Below are positions 38,828 through 45,817 of a stretch of 64,000 bases of DNA, piece by piece. The stretch lies in assembly GCA_038199035.1 (NCBI GenBank), contig JBBPZM010000071.1, forward strand, positions 35,615-99,614, given 5' to 3'. The stretch's first letter is position 1. The number at the start of each line of letters is the position of its first letter. This DNA comes from DATAEY01 sp038199035 (GTDB taxonomy: Bacteria > Actinomycetota > Thermoleophilia > Solirubrobacterales > Solirubrobacteraceae). The translations under genes were made by a program, and so were the position numbers. Under the pieces are notes generated by a model that was given only the letters and a program-made list of their open reading frames with translations, was not told the DNA's origin and searched no databases.

Positions 38828-38891
38828 GAGATCCCCTCGCCCTCCGCTCCACCGGATCCGCCCTGGCCGCTCACGAGATCCCCTCGCCCTC
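38799..38891. repeat. 47-bp tandem duplication at the argC/argJ junction
   Basis: The 46-bp segments 38799-38844 and 38846-38891 are identical, a 47-bp period. Each copy contains the end of argC (EGEGIS plus TGA), the GAGGGG ribosome-binding site and a GTG overlapping the TGA as GTGA. As 47 is not a multiple of three, the copy next to argC no longer starts argJ in frame. Confidence 0.92.
38824..38874 (-). CDS. 16-codon mini-cistron between argC and argJ
   Basis: Made by the duplication: GTG 38874 overlaps the argC stop, the frame reads MSGQGGSGGAEGEGIS, and its TGA (38826-38824) overlaps the argJ GTG at 38827. It has the same ribosome-binding site as argJ. Ribosomes leaving argC could translate this peptide and reinitiate at argJ. 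The peptide itself probably has no function. Confidence 0.55.
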   Translation of the reverse strand: MSGQGGSGGAEGEGIS

Positions 38892-39866
38892 GGGGCGCCC
38901 GAACATGAGGTTGAGGTTCTGGACGGCCTGGGAGGCGGCACCCTTCCACAGGTTGTCGATGGCACTGAACACCAGGAGCTTGCCGGTGCGTGGGTCGACG
39001 TGGAGGGAGATGCGGCAGATGTTGGTCTCGCGCACGTCGCGCACCCCGGGCGGGCGGTCGGCCAGCTCGACGAAAGGCTCGGCGTCGTACGCGGTGGCGT
39101 AGAGCTCGCGCAGCTCCGCCTGGTCGATCTCGCGGCGCGGGGTCACGTAGCAGGAGACCAGCTCGCCCTGGTCCAGAGGCAGCAGGTGCGCGACGAACGT
39201 GACGCCATCCGCGAAGCCCAGCCCCGCCAGCTCCTGGTCGATCTCCGGGGAATGGCGGTGGCCCTCGACCTTGTACGGGTTGACGTTCTCGTCGACTGTT
39301 ACGAAGTGCGTGCTCTGGCTGGCCTCGCGGCCGGCGCCCGAGACCCCGGTCTTGGCGTCCACGACCACGTCGGCGATCGCGCCGGCCCGGGCCAGCGGGG
39401 CAAGGCCCAGCACGGTGGCGACGGGAAAGCAGCCGGGGTTGGCCACGAGCTGGGCCTCGGCGATCGCCTCGCGGTGCAGCTCGGTCAGCCCGTAGGCCGC
39501 GCCGTCGAGGAGCCGCGGCGCGCCGTGGGCGCCGTACCAGCGCTCGTAGACGTCGAGGTCGTGGAGGCGGAAGTCGGCGGAGAGGTCGACCACGCGAACC
39601 CCGAGCGAGCGCAACTGCTCCACCACGGGCGCCGACGCCCCATGGGGATAGGCGACGAGCGCGGCGTCGATGCCGTCCAGGCGCTCGACGTCGGGCTCCG
39701 CCAGCTCCAGCGGCACGCGATGGCGCGGGTAGAGCGCGTCGAGGCGCTGGCCGGCGTCGCTGCGGCTGGTCACGGCCCGCAGGTCGAAGGACGGGTGGCG
39801 CCACAGCAGGTGGGCGGCAAGCGCGCCGGCGTAACCCGAGGCCCCGAGGACGGCGACGCTAGGCAC
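38871..39866 (-). CDS. argC: N-acetyl-gamma-glutamyl-phosphate reductase
   Basis: NADPH-dependent reduction of acetylglutamyl phosphate. 331 aa. Rossmann motif VAVLGASGYAGALAAHLL, ADFRLHDLDVYERWYG, active-site Cys in VANPGCFPVATVL, DAKTGVSGAGREAS and HRHSPEIDQELAG. GTG start overlaps pheT by 8 bp, so arginine genes follow the pheST genes directly. No ARG-box-like palindrome was seen, as there is no intergenic space. Confidence 0.95.
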   Translation of the reverse strand: MPSVAVLGASGYAGALAAHLLWRHPSFDLRAVTSRSDAGQRLDALYPRHRVPLELAEPDVERLDGIDAALVAYPHGASAPVVEQLRSLGVRVVDLSADFRLHDLDVYERWYGAHGAPRLLDGAAYGLTELHREAIAEAQLVANPGCFPVATVLGLAPLARAGAIADVVVDAKTGVSGAGREASQSTHFVTVDENVNPYKVEGHRHSPEIDQELAGLGFADGVTFVAHLLPLDQGELVSCYVTPRREIDQAELRELYATAYDAEPFVELADRPPGVRDVRETNICRISLHVDPRTGKLLVFSAIDNLWKGAASQAVQNLNLMFGRPEGEGIS

Positions 39867-42276
39867 GCAGCGTCCCTCTCACCTCGTCGGCCAGCGCGGC
39901 AGCGATGCGCTCGCGCTCGGGCGCCACCTCCGCGTCGGTCAGCGTGCGGTCGGACGCGCGGAACTCGAGCGAGACGGCGAGCGAAACCCGCCCGTTCCCC
40001 ACCTGCGGCCCGCGGTAGACGTCGAAGACCTCGACGCGCTCGAGCTCGGGGCCGCCCGCGGCGCGGATCACGTCTACGACCCGCGCGGCGGGCACGTCGT
40101 CGGCGACCACGACGGCCAGGTCCTGGCGAACGGCCGGATAGGAAGTCAGGTCGCGGTAGAGCTGCTCCTGGGCCGCGGCGAGCTCGGACACCACCTCGAG
40201 GTGGAGCTCGAAGGCCGCGGCGCTGGGAAGCTCCCACGCGCGGCAGACCAGCGGGTGGACCTCCCCGAGCCATCCCACCACCTCGCCCCCCGCGAGCTGC
40301 ACGGCGGCGCAGCGGCCGGGATGGAGGAACGGCTGGTCGGCGGCCTGCACCGTCCACGGCAAGCGCAGCGCGTCGAGCAGCGCGCCCAGCACGCCCTTGG
40401 CCGCGAAGAAGTCGGCGGGCGGCGGCGGGCCCGAGCGCCACGACGCCGGCCGCGCCTGGCCACTCAGCAGCACGCCGACGTGGCGGTGCTCGTCGGGCAG
40501 GGGGCCGTCGCCATCGGCCACGTAGACCGCACCGGTCTCGAACAGCCGCAGGTCCCCGGCATCGCGGGCGGCGTTGTAGGCGGCGGCGTCCAGCAGCGAG
40601 CCGAGCAGCAGCGGGCGCATCACCGACTGCTCGGAGGAGAGCGGGTTCTCAAGCCTCACCGCCCGGCGACGACGATCGTCCTCGGGCAGGCGCAGCCGGT
40701 CCGCGACGTCGGGCGACTGGAAGCTCCAGCCCACCACCTCGAGCAGCCCCTGGTCGGCCAGCACGTCCTCGATGCGGCGGCGCGTGCGCTGGGCCGCGGT
40801 GAGACGGCCGCCGCCGTCGGTGCGCGCGGGCAGGGTGGCCGGCAGGTTCTCCATCCCGTGGATGCGCGCGACCTCCTCGATCAGGTCGGCCTCCCGGGTG
40901 ACGTCGTCGCGGCGGTGATGGGGAACGGTGGCCTCGAGGTCCTCGCCGCTCGGCTCCACCCCGAAGCCCAAACGCTCGAGGATCTCGCGCGCGCGCCGCG
41001 GCGGGACCTCCTCGCCGAGCAGGCGGGTCATGCGGGCGCGGCGCAGGCGGACGGTCGCCGCCGGCGGCCCTGGGCCGCCCACGTCGATCGTGCCGGGGAC
41101 CAGCCGCGCGCCGCACAGCTCGACCATCAGCGCCGCCGCGAGCGCCTGGGCCTCCATCGCCTGCTCGGGCTGAAGCTGCTTCTCGAAGCGGCCCGAGGCC
41201 TCGCTGCGCAGCCCCAGCCGGGTCGAGGTGCGCTGGATGTTGGGCCCGTCCCAGGTCGCCGCCTCCATGAGCACCCGGGTGGTCGCGTCGGCGACCTCGG
41301 AGCGCTCCCCGCCCATCACCCCGGCGATCGACGTCGGGCCGACGTCGTCGCAGATGACCACGACGTCAGGGTCGAGCCGCCGCGTCTCGCCGTCGAGCGT
41401 GCGCACCTCCTCGCCCTCCCCGGCGCGGCGCACGACCAACCGACCTCCGACCACCGCGTCGAAGTCAAAGGCGTGCAGCGGCTGGCCGGCGAGGAGCATC
41501 ACGTAGTTGGTGATGTCGACGACGTTGGAGATCGGGCGCTGCCCGGCGGCCATGAGCCGGGCCTTGAGCCACGGCGGCGACGGGCCGATCCGCACGTCCT
41601 CGAACAACCGGGCCGTGAAGCGGGGGCATAGGTCCTCCGCTTCGACGGCCACCTCGACGCCGCCAAGCGGGCCGTGCCGGCCGGGGTCGGCCCGCCAGGG
41701 AGGATCACGCAACGGCGCGGCGGTCGCGGCGTGGACCTCGCGCGCCACCCCGTAGATCCCCAGGCAGTCGGGACGGTTGGGGGTTACCTCGAGCTCGAGC
41801 ACCTCGTCGGCGATCGGCAGCACCTCGGCCAGCGGGGTCCCCGGCTCGAGGCCGTTCTCCCCCAGGACGAGGATCCCGGCATGCTCGGTGCCGATGCCCA
41901 GTTCGTCCTCGGCGAGGATCATCCCCTGCGAGACCACGCCGCGCAGCTTGGCCGCTCCCAGCTTGGTGCCGTCGGGCATGACCGCTCCGGGCCGGGCCAC
42001 CGCCACCGTCTGGCCCGCGGCCACGTTGGGGGCGCCGCAGACGATCTGGGCGGGCTCACCCTCGCCGGTGTCGACTCGGCAGACCGACAGGCGGTCGGCG
42101 TCGGGGTGGCGCTGAGCGTCCAGCACCCGACCGACCACGAAGGCGTCGAGCCCGGTGACCCCGTGGCGCAGGAGGCGCTCGACCTTGGTCCCGGTCATGT
42201 CGAGGCGGTCGGCCAGCGAGGCGGCGAGCAGCTGCGGACGGCAGTACTCGTAGAGCCAGGAGATCGGGACCCTCAC
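39859..42276 (-). CDS. pheT: phenylalanyl-tRNA synthetase beta subunit
   Basis: 805 aa, usual length. Begins VRVPISWLYEYC; an EMAP/OB-fold tRNA-binding domain at about 40-150 (VGRVLDAQRHPDADRLSVCRVD), B3/B4 editing domain with the Phe-type motifs (ISNVVDITNYVMLLAGQPLHAFD), B5 (VRLRRARMTRLLGEEV), a catalytic-like core and a ferredoxin-fold anticodon-binding end (TSYPAVRQDLAVVV, FRASDRTLTDAEV). The GTG overlaps the pheS stop (GTGA). Confidence 0.96.
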   Translation of the reverse strand: MRVPISWLYEYCRPQLLAASLADRLDMTGTKVERLLRHGVTGLDAFVVGRVLDAQRHPDADRLSVCRVDTGEGEPAQIVCGAPNVAAGQTVAVARPGAVMPDGTKLGAAKLRGVVSQGMILAEDELGIGTEHAGILVLGENGLEPGTPLAEVLPIADEVLELEVTPNRPDCLGIYGVAREVHAATAAPLRDPPWRADPGRHGPLGGVEVAVEAEDLCPRFTARLFEDVRIGPSPPWLKARLMAAGQRPISNVVDITNYVMLLAGQPLHAFDFDAVVGGRLVVRRAGEGEEVRTLDGETRRLDPDVVVICDDVGPTSIAGVMGGERSEVADATTRVLMEAATWDGPNIQRTSTRLGLRSEASGRFEKQLQPEQAMEAQALAAALMVELCGARLVPGTIDVGGPGPPAATVRLRRARMTRLLGEEVPPRRAREILERLGFGVEPSGEDLEATVPHHRRDDVTREADLIEEVARIHGMENLPATLPARTDGGGRLTAAQRTRRRIEDVLADQGLLEVVGWSFQSPDVADRLRLPEDDRRRRAVRLENPLSSEQSVMRPLLLGSLLDAAAYNAARDAGDLRLFETGAVYVADGDGPLPDEHRHVGVLLSGQARPASWRSGPPPPADFFAAKGVLGALLDALRLPWTVQAADQPFLHPGRCAAVQLAGGEVVGWLGEVHPLVCRAWELPSAAAFELHLEVVSELAAAQEQLYRDLTSYPAVRQDLAVVVADDVPAARVVDVIRAAGGPELERVEVFDVYRGPQVGNGRVSLAVSLEFRASDRTLTDAEVAPERERIAAALADEVRGTLRA

Positions 42277-43322
42277 CCGAACTGCTCCAGGAAGCGCACG
42301 TCGTTGTCGTAGAACAGCCGCAGGTCGGGGACCTGGTGCTTGAGCATGGCGATCCGCTCGACGCCCATCCCGAAGGCGAACCCCTGCACGCGCTCGGGGT
42401 CGTAGCCGCCGTCGCGCACGTACTCGAACACGTTGGGGTCGACCATCCCGGCCCCCAGGATCTCGATCCACTTCTCGCCCTTGCACAGCGGGCAGCGCGA
42501 GCCGTCGGGGAGCACGCCCTCGACGCAGCGAAAGCACGACACGTCGACCTCCACGCTGGGCTCGGTGAAGGGGAAGAAGTGGGGGCGCATGCGGACCTCG
42601 CGCTCGTCGCCGAAGACCGCCCGCGCGAAGGCCAGCAGCGTGCCGTGGAGGTCGGCCAGCGTGATGTCCTCGTCCACCGCCAGGCCCTCGACCTGGTGGA
42701 ACTGGGGGGTGTGGGTGGCGTCGGCGTCGGGCCGGTAGACGCGGCCGGGGACGACGATGAACAGCGGCGGCGGGTGGGCCTCCATGGCGCGCACCTGCAT
42801 GGGCGAGGTGTGGGTGCGCAGCACCACGCCGTCGGACACGTAGAACGTGTCCGTCCGCGCCCGCGCCGGGTGGGTGGGAAGGTGGTTGAGCGCGTCGAAG
42901 TTGTAGTGGACGGTCTCGACCTCGGGGCCCTCGGCCACGTCGAAGCCCAGCCCGACGAACACGTCTTCGATCTCGCGCCGCGTGGCGGTGATGAGGTGAA
43001 GGCGCCCCACCGGCTGAGCGGGGTCGCCCGGAAGCGTGACGTCGACGCGGTCGGCGATCAGGCGCGCGTCGAGCTCGGCGGCGTCGAGCTCGCTCGCCCG
43101 CCGGTCGATCAGGGCCTCCAGCGCCTGGCGCGCCTCGTTGGCCTTGCGCCCGACGCGGCCCCGCTCCTGCGGCGGCAGCTCGCCCACTCCGCGCAGGAGC
43201 TGGGGAAGCTGAGCCTTGCGGCCGAGGAAGCGAACCCGCAGGTCCTCGAGCTCGGGGCTGGTCTTCGCCGCCGCGATCGCCGCCTCGGCCTCCTGCCTGA
43301 TCTGGGCGATCTCGTCGCTCAC
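42273..43322 (-). CDS. pheS: phenylalanyl-tRNA synthetase alpha subunit
   Basis: 349 aa class II catalytic subunit. An N-terminal coiled coil (about 1-85) is followed by motif 2 (VIVPGRVYRPDADATHTPQFHQVEGLAVDE) and motif 3 (GFAFGMGVERIAMLKHQVPDLRLFYDNDVRFLEQF). Four Cys in CFRCVEGVLPDGSRCPLC look like a small zinc knuckle, seen in a subset of bacterial PheS. GTG start overlaps the methylase stop. No T-box or leader hairpin can be seen, as the gene is inside a transcript. Confidence 0.96.
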   Translation of the reverse strand: MSDEIAQIRQEAEAAIAAAKTSPELEDLRVRFLGRKAQLPQLLRGVGELPPQERGRVGRKANEARQALEALIDRRASELDAAELDARLIADRVDVTLPGDPAQPVGRLHLITATRREIEDVFVGLGFDVAEGPEVETVHYNFDALNHLPTHPARARTDTFYVSDGVVLRTHTSPMQVRAMEAHPPPLFIVVPGRVYRPDADATHTPQFHQVEGLAVDEDITLADLHGTLLAFARAVFGDEREVRMRPHFFPFTEPSVEVDVSCFRCVEGVLPDGSRCPLCKGEKWIEILGAGMVDPNVFEYVRDGGYDPERVQGFAFGMGVERIAMLKHQVPDLRLFYDNDVRFLEQFG

Positions 43323-44026
43323 CGGGCGGCCATCCTAGTCAGCTCGTAGAGGGAGATTGACGCGGCGGTGGCGGCGTTCAGGGACTCCCCTGCCACCGGT
43401 ATGTGGGCCACCCGATCGCAGCGATCGACGACCTCGGCGGGCAGCCCCTCGCGCTCGGCACCAACGACCAGCGACACCTCTGGGCCGGCCGGCCCCCGCA
43501 GCGGCTCGCCCTGCTCCGGCACCAGCGCGACGCGCTCGCCGGGCAGCTCGTCTACCCCTCCGGCGCGGGCCACCGCCACGGCGAAGATCGCCCCCATACT
43601 GGCCCGCACGGCCTTGAAGCCGAACGGGTCCGCGCAGCCCGGCCCCAGCGCCACGCACGCCGCCCCGAAGGCCCGTGCGCTGCGCAGGGTCGCGCCGACG
43701 TTGCCGGGGTCGCGCACGCCGTGCAGGTAGACGCACAGGGGTCCGGCCGGCGAGCTCCACCGCTGCTGGTAGACGCCCAGCGCCCGGGTCCCCGAGTCCA
43801 GGCCCGAGGCCTGAGCGAGGAGATCGGGCTCGACCTCGATCCCTTCCAGCCCGGTGCCCGCCGCGCAGTAGCGCTCGAGCGCCGGCCAGCCGGCCGCGTC
43901 GGCCGCGGCCAGCAGGTCCTCACCCTCGGCCACGAAGCGGCCGCTGTGGTCGCGGGCGCGCCGGCGCTGGAGGCGGCGCAGCTCCTTGAGGCGGTGGTTG
44001 TGAATTGAGGTGATCGATGCGGTCAT
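43319..44026 (-). CDS. TrmH/SpoU-type RNA 2'-O-methyltransferase
   Basis: 235 aa SPOUT methylase. N-terminal substrate-binding part (HNHRLKELRRLQRRRARDHSGRFVAEGEDLL), then motif 1 LHGVRDPGNVGATLRSARAFG, motif 2 LVVGAEREGLPAEV and motif 3 IPVAGESLNAATAASISLYE, which make the trefoil knot and SAM pocket. The usual target is 23S rRNA or tRNA; which one is not shown. It sits between rplT and pheS, a common arrangement. Confidence 0.93.
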   Translation of the reverse strand: MTASITSIHNHRLKELRRLQRRRARDHSGRFVAEGEDLLAAADAAGWPALERYCAAGTGLEGIEVEPDLLAQASGLDSGTRALGVYQQRWSSPAGPLCVYLHGVRDPGNVGATLRSARAFGAACVALGPGCADPFGFKAVRASMGAIFAVAVARAGGVDELPGERVALVPEQGEPLRGPAGPEVSLVVGAEREGLPAEVVDRCDRVAHIPVAGESLNAATAASISLYELTRMAAR

Positions 44027-44029
44027 GGC

Positions 44030-44064
44030 AAAGAAAAGGGCGCCGTCCCTGAGGAGCGGCGCCC
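44030..44064 (-). terminator. intrinsic terminator/attenuator after rplT
   Basis: On the minus strand an 8-bp perfect stem GGGCGCCG/CGGCGCCC (44064-44057 with 44045-44038) with an 11-nt loop is followed by TTTTCTTT (44037-44030). It lies between the rplT stop and the methylase ATG at 44026. It should end or dampen transcription of the ribosomal-protein unit, so that the methylase-pheST-arg genes depend on read-through or on their own promoter. Confidence 0.8.
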
Positions 44065-44092
44065 GGTCGAGGCTCTGCGTCGCCTGCGGGAA

Positions 44093-44452
44093 TCAGGCAG
44101 CCGACGCCTCGCGGGCGCGCTGGGCGAAACGTCGGAAGCCGTCGGCGTCGCGGACGGCCATGTCGGCCAGGACCTTGCGGTCGAGCTCGACGCCGGCCAG
44201 CTTGAGGCCGTGCATGAGCTGCGAGTAGCTCATGCCCTCCTGGCGGGCGGCGGCGTTGATGCGGGTGATCCACAGCCGGCGGAAGTCGCGCTTGCGGTTG
44301 CGCCGGTCGCGGTAGGCGTAGGAGTCGGCCTTGAGCAGCGCCTCCTTGGCCCGCTTGTAGGAGGAGTGCGCCTCCCCGCGCATGCCCTTGGTGCGCGCGA
44401 GCGTCGCCCGGCGCTTCTTGCGTGCGTGGACCGACCGCTTGACGCGGGTCAT
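44093..44452 (-). CDS. rplT: 50S ribosomal protein L20
   Basis: 119 aa, typical length. MTRVKRSVHARKKRRATLARTKG, RGEAHSSYKRAKEALLKADSYAYRDRRNRKRDFRRLWITRINAA and YSQLMHGLKLAGVELDRKVLADMA are family hallmarks. ATG overlaps the rpmI stop (ATGA). L20 binds 23S rRNA and in many bacteria represses this operon. Confidence 0.97.
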   Translation of the reverse strand: MTRVKRSVHARKKRRATLARTKGMRGEAHSSYKRAKEALLKADSYAYRDRRNRKRDFRRLWITRINAAARQEGMSYSQLMHGLKLAGVELDRKVLADMAVRDADGFRRFAQRAREASAA

Positions 44453-44652
44453 CGCCCGGCGCTCCCCAGCAGCTTCTTGACCCGCGAGCGATCGGCCGGA
44501 GAGATCTCCACCGGCTCAGCGAAGTGGCGCTTGCGCTTGGGCGACTTCTTCTCGAGGATGTGGCTCGAGAAGGAGTGGCGGCCGCGCAGCTTGCCGGTGC
44601 CCGTCTTGCGGAAGCGCTTCTTGGCGCCCGAGTGGGTCTTCATCTTGGGCAT
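44449..44652 (-). CDS. rpmI: 50S ribosomal protein L35
   Basis: 67 aa from ATG 44652. MPKMKTHSGAKKRFRKTGTGK and HSFSSHILEKKSPKRKRH are diagnostic. In most bacteria it follows infC within a few dozen bases; here 391 bp holding a plus-strand ORF intervene, so it needs its own promoter or read-through transcription. Confidence 0.97.
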   Translation of the reverse strand: MPKMKTHSGAKKRFRKTGTGKLRGRHSFSSHILEKKSPKRKRHFAEPVEISPADRSRVKKLLGSAGR

Positions 44653-44774
44653 GAGATCGGCGAAGTAAAGCAGACCTCTTCTGCGCCGCCCCCTCGCCCC
44701 CGGCCGGCCAAAGCGGGGCAAAAGCTGTGCACCGCCCCGCGAGACGAGCTCCTGGGCCGAAGCTGGCCCTGCCC

Positions 44775-45047
44775 ATGTCGCAGCTCCGCAGCCTTCGACT
44801 CGTCCCAGACCCCGCCGTCCCCCCTCCAGACGCCGATGCGGCCGGCCAGCCCCTCTGGGGCGACCCGGGCATCGCTGCCCTGGGCGAGGAGGTGGCCGAC
44901 CTGCGCGACGCCGTGTTCTCGCTGGGCGACCTCGCCCGGCGAGCCCTGCCCTTCGATCACGCCGCGGTCCACGTCGCCCTCCAGGCGGCGGGCCACCAGC
45001 TCGGGATCGTCGAGCAGCTCCTGCTCGACGCCTCGACCGGCTACTAG
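44775..45047 (+). CDS. hypothetical protein between infC and rpmI (opposite strand)
   Basis: 90-aa ORF from ATG 44775 (the frame is open upstream to 44727). The composition is protein-like and lacks the Arg/Pro run of antisense shadows: PLWGDPGIAALGEEVADLRDAVFSLGDLARRALPFDHAAVHVALQAAGHQLGIVEQLLLD, which predicts helices. Its TAG overlaps the infC TAG from the other side (CTAG). No family recognised. The space it fills has no minus-strand gene, which supports it being real. Confidence 0.5.
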   Translation: MSQLRSLRLVPDPAVPPPDADAAGQPLWGDPGIAALGEEVADLRDAVFSLGDLARRALPFDHAAVHVALQAAGHQLGIVEQLLLDASTGY

Positions 45048-45733
45048 CCCTCGGCGACGGCCGGCTGCGCGGCCGGGGGCTCCTCGGCCGCGGGCTCCTC
45101 GGCGGCCGGCTGCGCCTCGGCGGCCGGCGGCAACGGCGGCGGCTCCCCGGCGGCTGACTCCTCGTCGGCCGGCTCGGGCGGGGCGGCGCCCTTGCCCGGC
45201 GCGAGCATCATCGTCATGTTGCGCCCGTCCTGCTGGGGGCGCTGCTCGACCACGGCAAGGTCGTCCAGCTCCTCGGCGAGCTGGGTGAGCAGGCGCTCGC
45301 CGCGCTCGGGGTGGGTCACCTCGCGCCCACGGAACATGATCGTCACCTTGACCTTGTCCTGGTGCTTGAGGAAGCGGGTGACGTGGCCCTTCTTGGTGTC
45401 GTAGTCGTGCTGGGCGATCTTGGGGCGGAACTTGATCTCGCGCACGGTGATCTGCTGCTGGTGCTTGCGCGCGGCCTTCTGCTTCTGCTCCTGCTCGTAC
45501 TTGTACTTGGAGTAGTCGAGCACCCGGCACACCGGCGGCCGCGCCTCCGCTGCCACCTCGACGAGGTCGAGGTCGCGCTCCTGGGCGTAGGCCAGGGCCT
45601 CGGCCGTCGGCAGCACGCCGACCTGCTGGCCGTCGTCGCCGATGAGGCGTACCTCGGGCACGCGTATGCGCTCGTTGATCCGGGTGGGATCGCGCTCCGG
45701 CGGGCGCCGGTCGAACCTGCGGGGGACCGGCAC
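45044..45733 (-). CDS. infC: translation initiation factor IF-3
   Basis: 229 aa. IF3-N: TRINERIRVPEVRLIGDDGQQVGVLPTAEALAYAQERDLDLVEVA; linker helix; IF3-C: REIKFRPKIAQHDYDTKKGHVTRFLKHQDKVKVTIMFRGRE. It has an unusual C-terminal tail of about 55 residues rich in Ala/Pro/Glu. Start is GTG at 45733 without a ribosome-binding site, giving a 16-residue Arg-rich extension before the conserved TRINERI; many bacteria start infC at a rare codon for autoregulation. Confidence 0.95.
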   Translation of the reverse strand: MPVPRRFDRRPPERDPTRINERIRVPEVRLIGDDGQQVGVLPTAEALAYAQERDLDLVEVAAEARPPVCRVLDYSKYKYEQEQKQKAARKHQQQITVREIKFRPKIAQHDYDTKKGHVTRFLKHQDKVKVTIMFRGREVTHPERGERLLTQLAEELDDLAVVEQRPQQDGRNMTMMLAPGKGAAPPEPADEESAAGEPPPLPPAAEAQPAAEEPAAEEPPAAQPAVAEG

Positions 45734-45817
45734 TAAAGCTGGTGACGGCGCGTCAAGCGGTGCGCGGCCTGGTCTGGAGCGGCGAGGTCAACGCGGGCGA
45801 GTATAGCGGCGGGTGGC

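Noticed and set aside
38430..40802. 790-codon plus-strand frame
   Set aside because: Antisense to argJ, argC and pheT; low-complexity Arg/Ala/Pro sequence.
44725..44774. Longer N-terminus of the infC-rpmI ORF from 44727
   Set aside because: The extra 16 residues are Arg/Pro-rich and look like noncoding sequence; ATG 44775 gives a cleaner protein.
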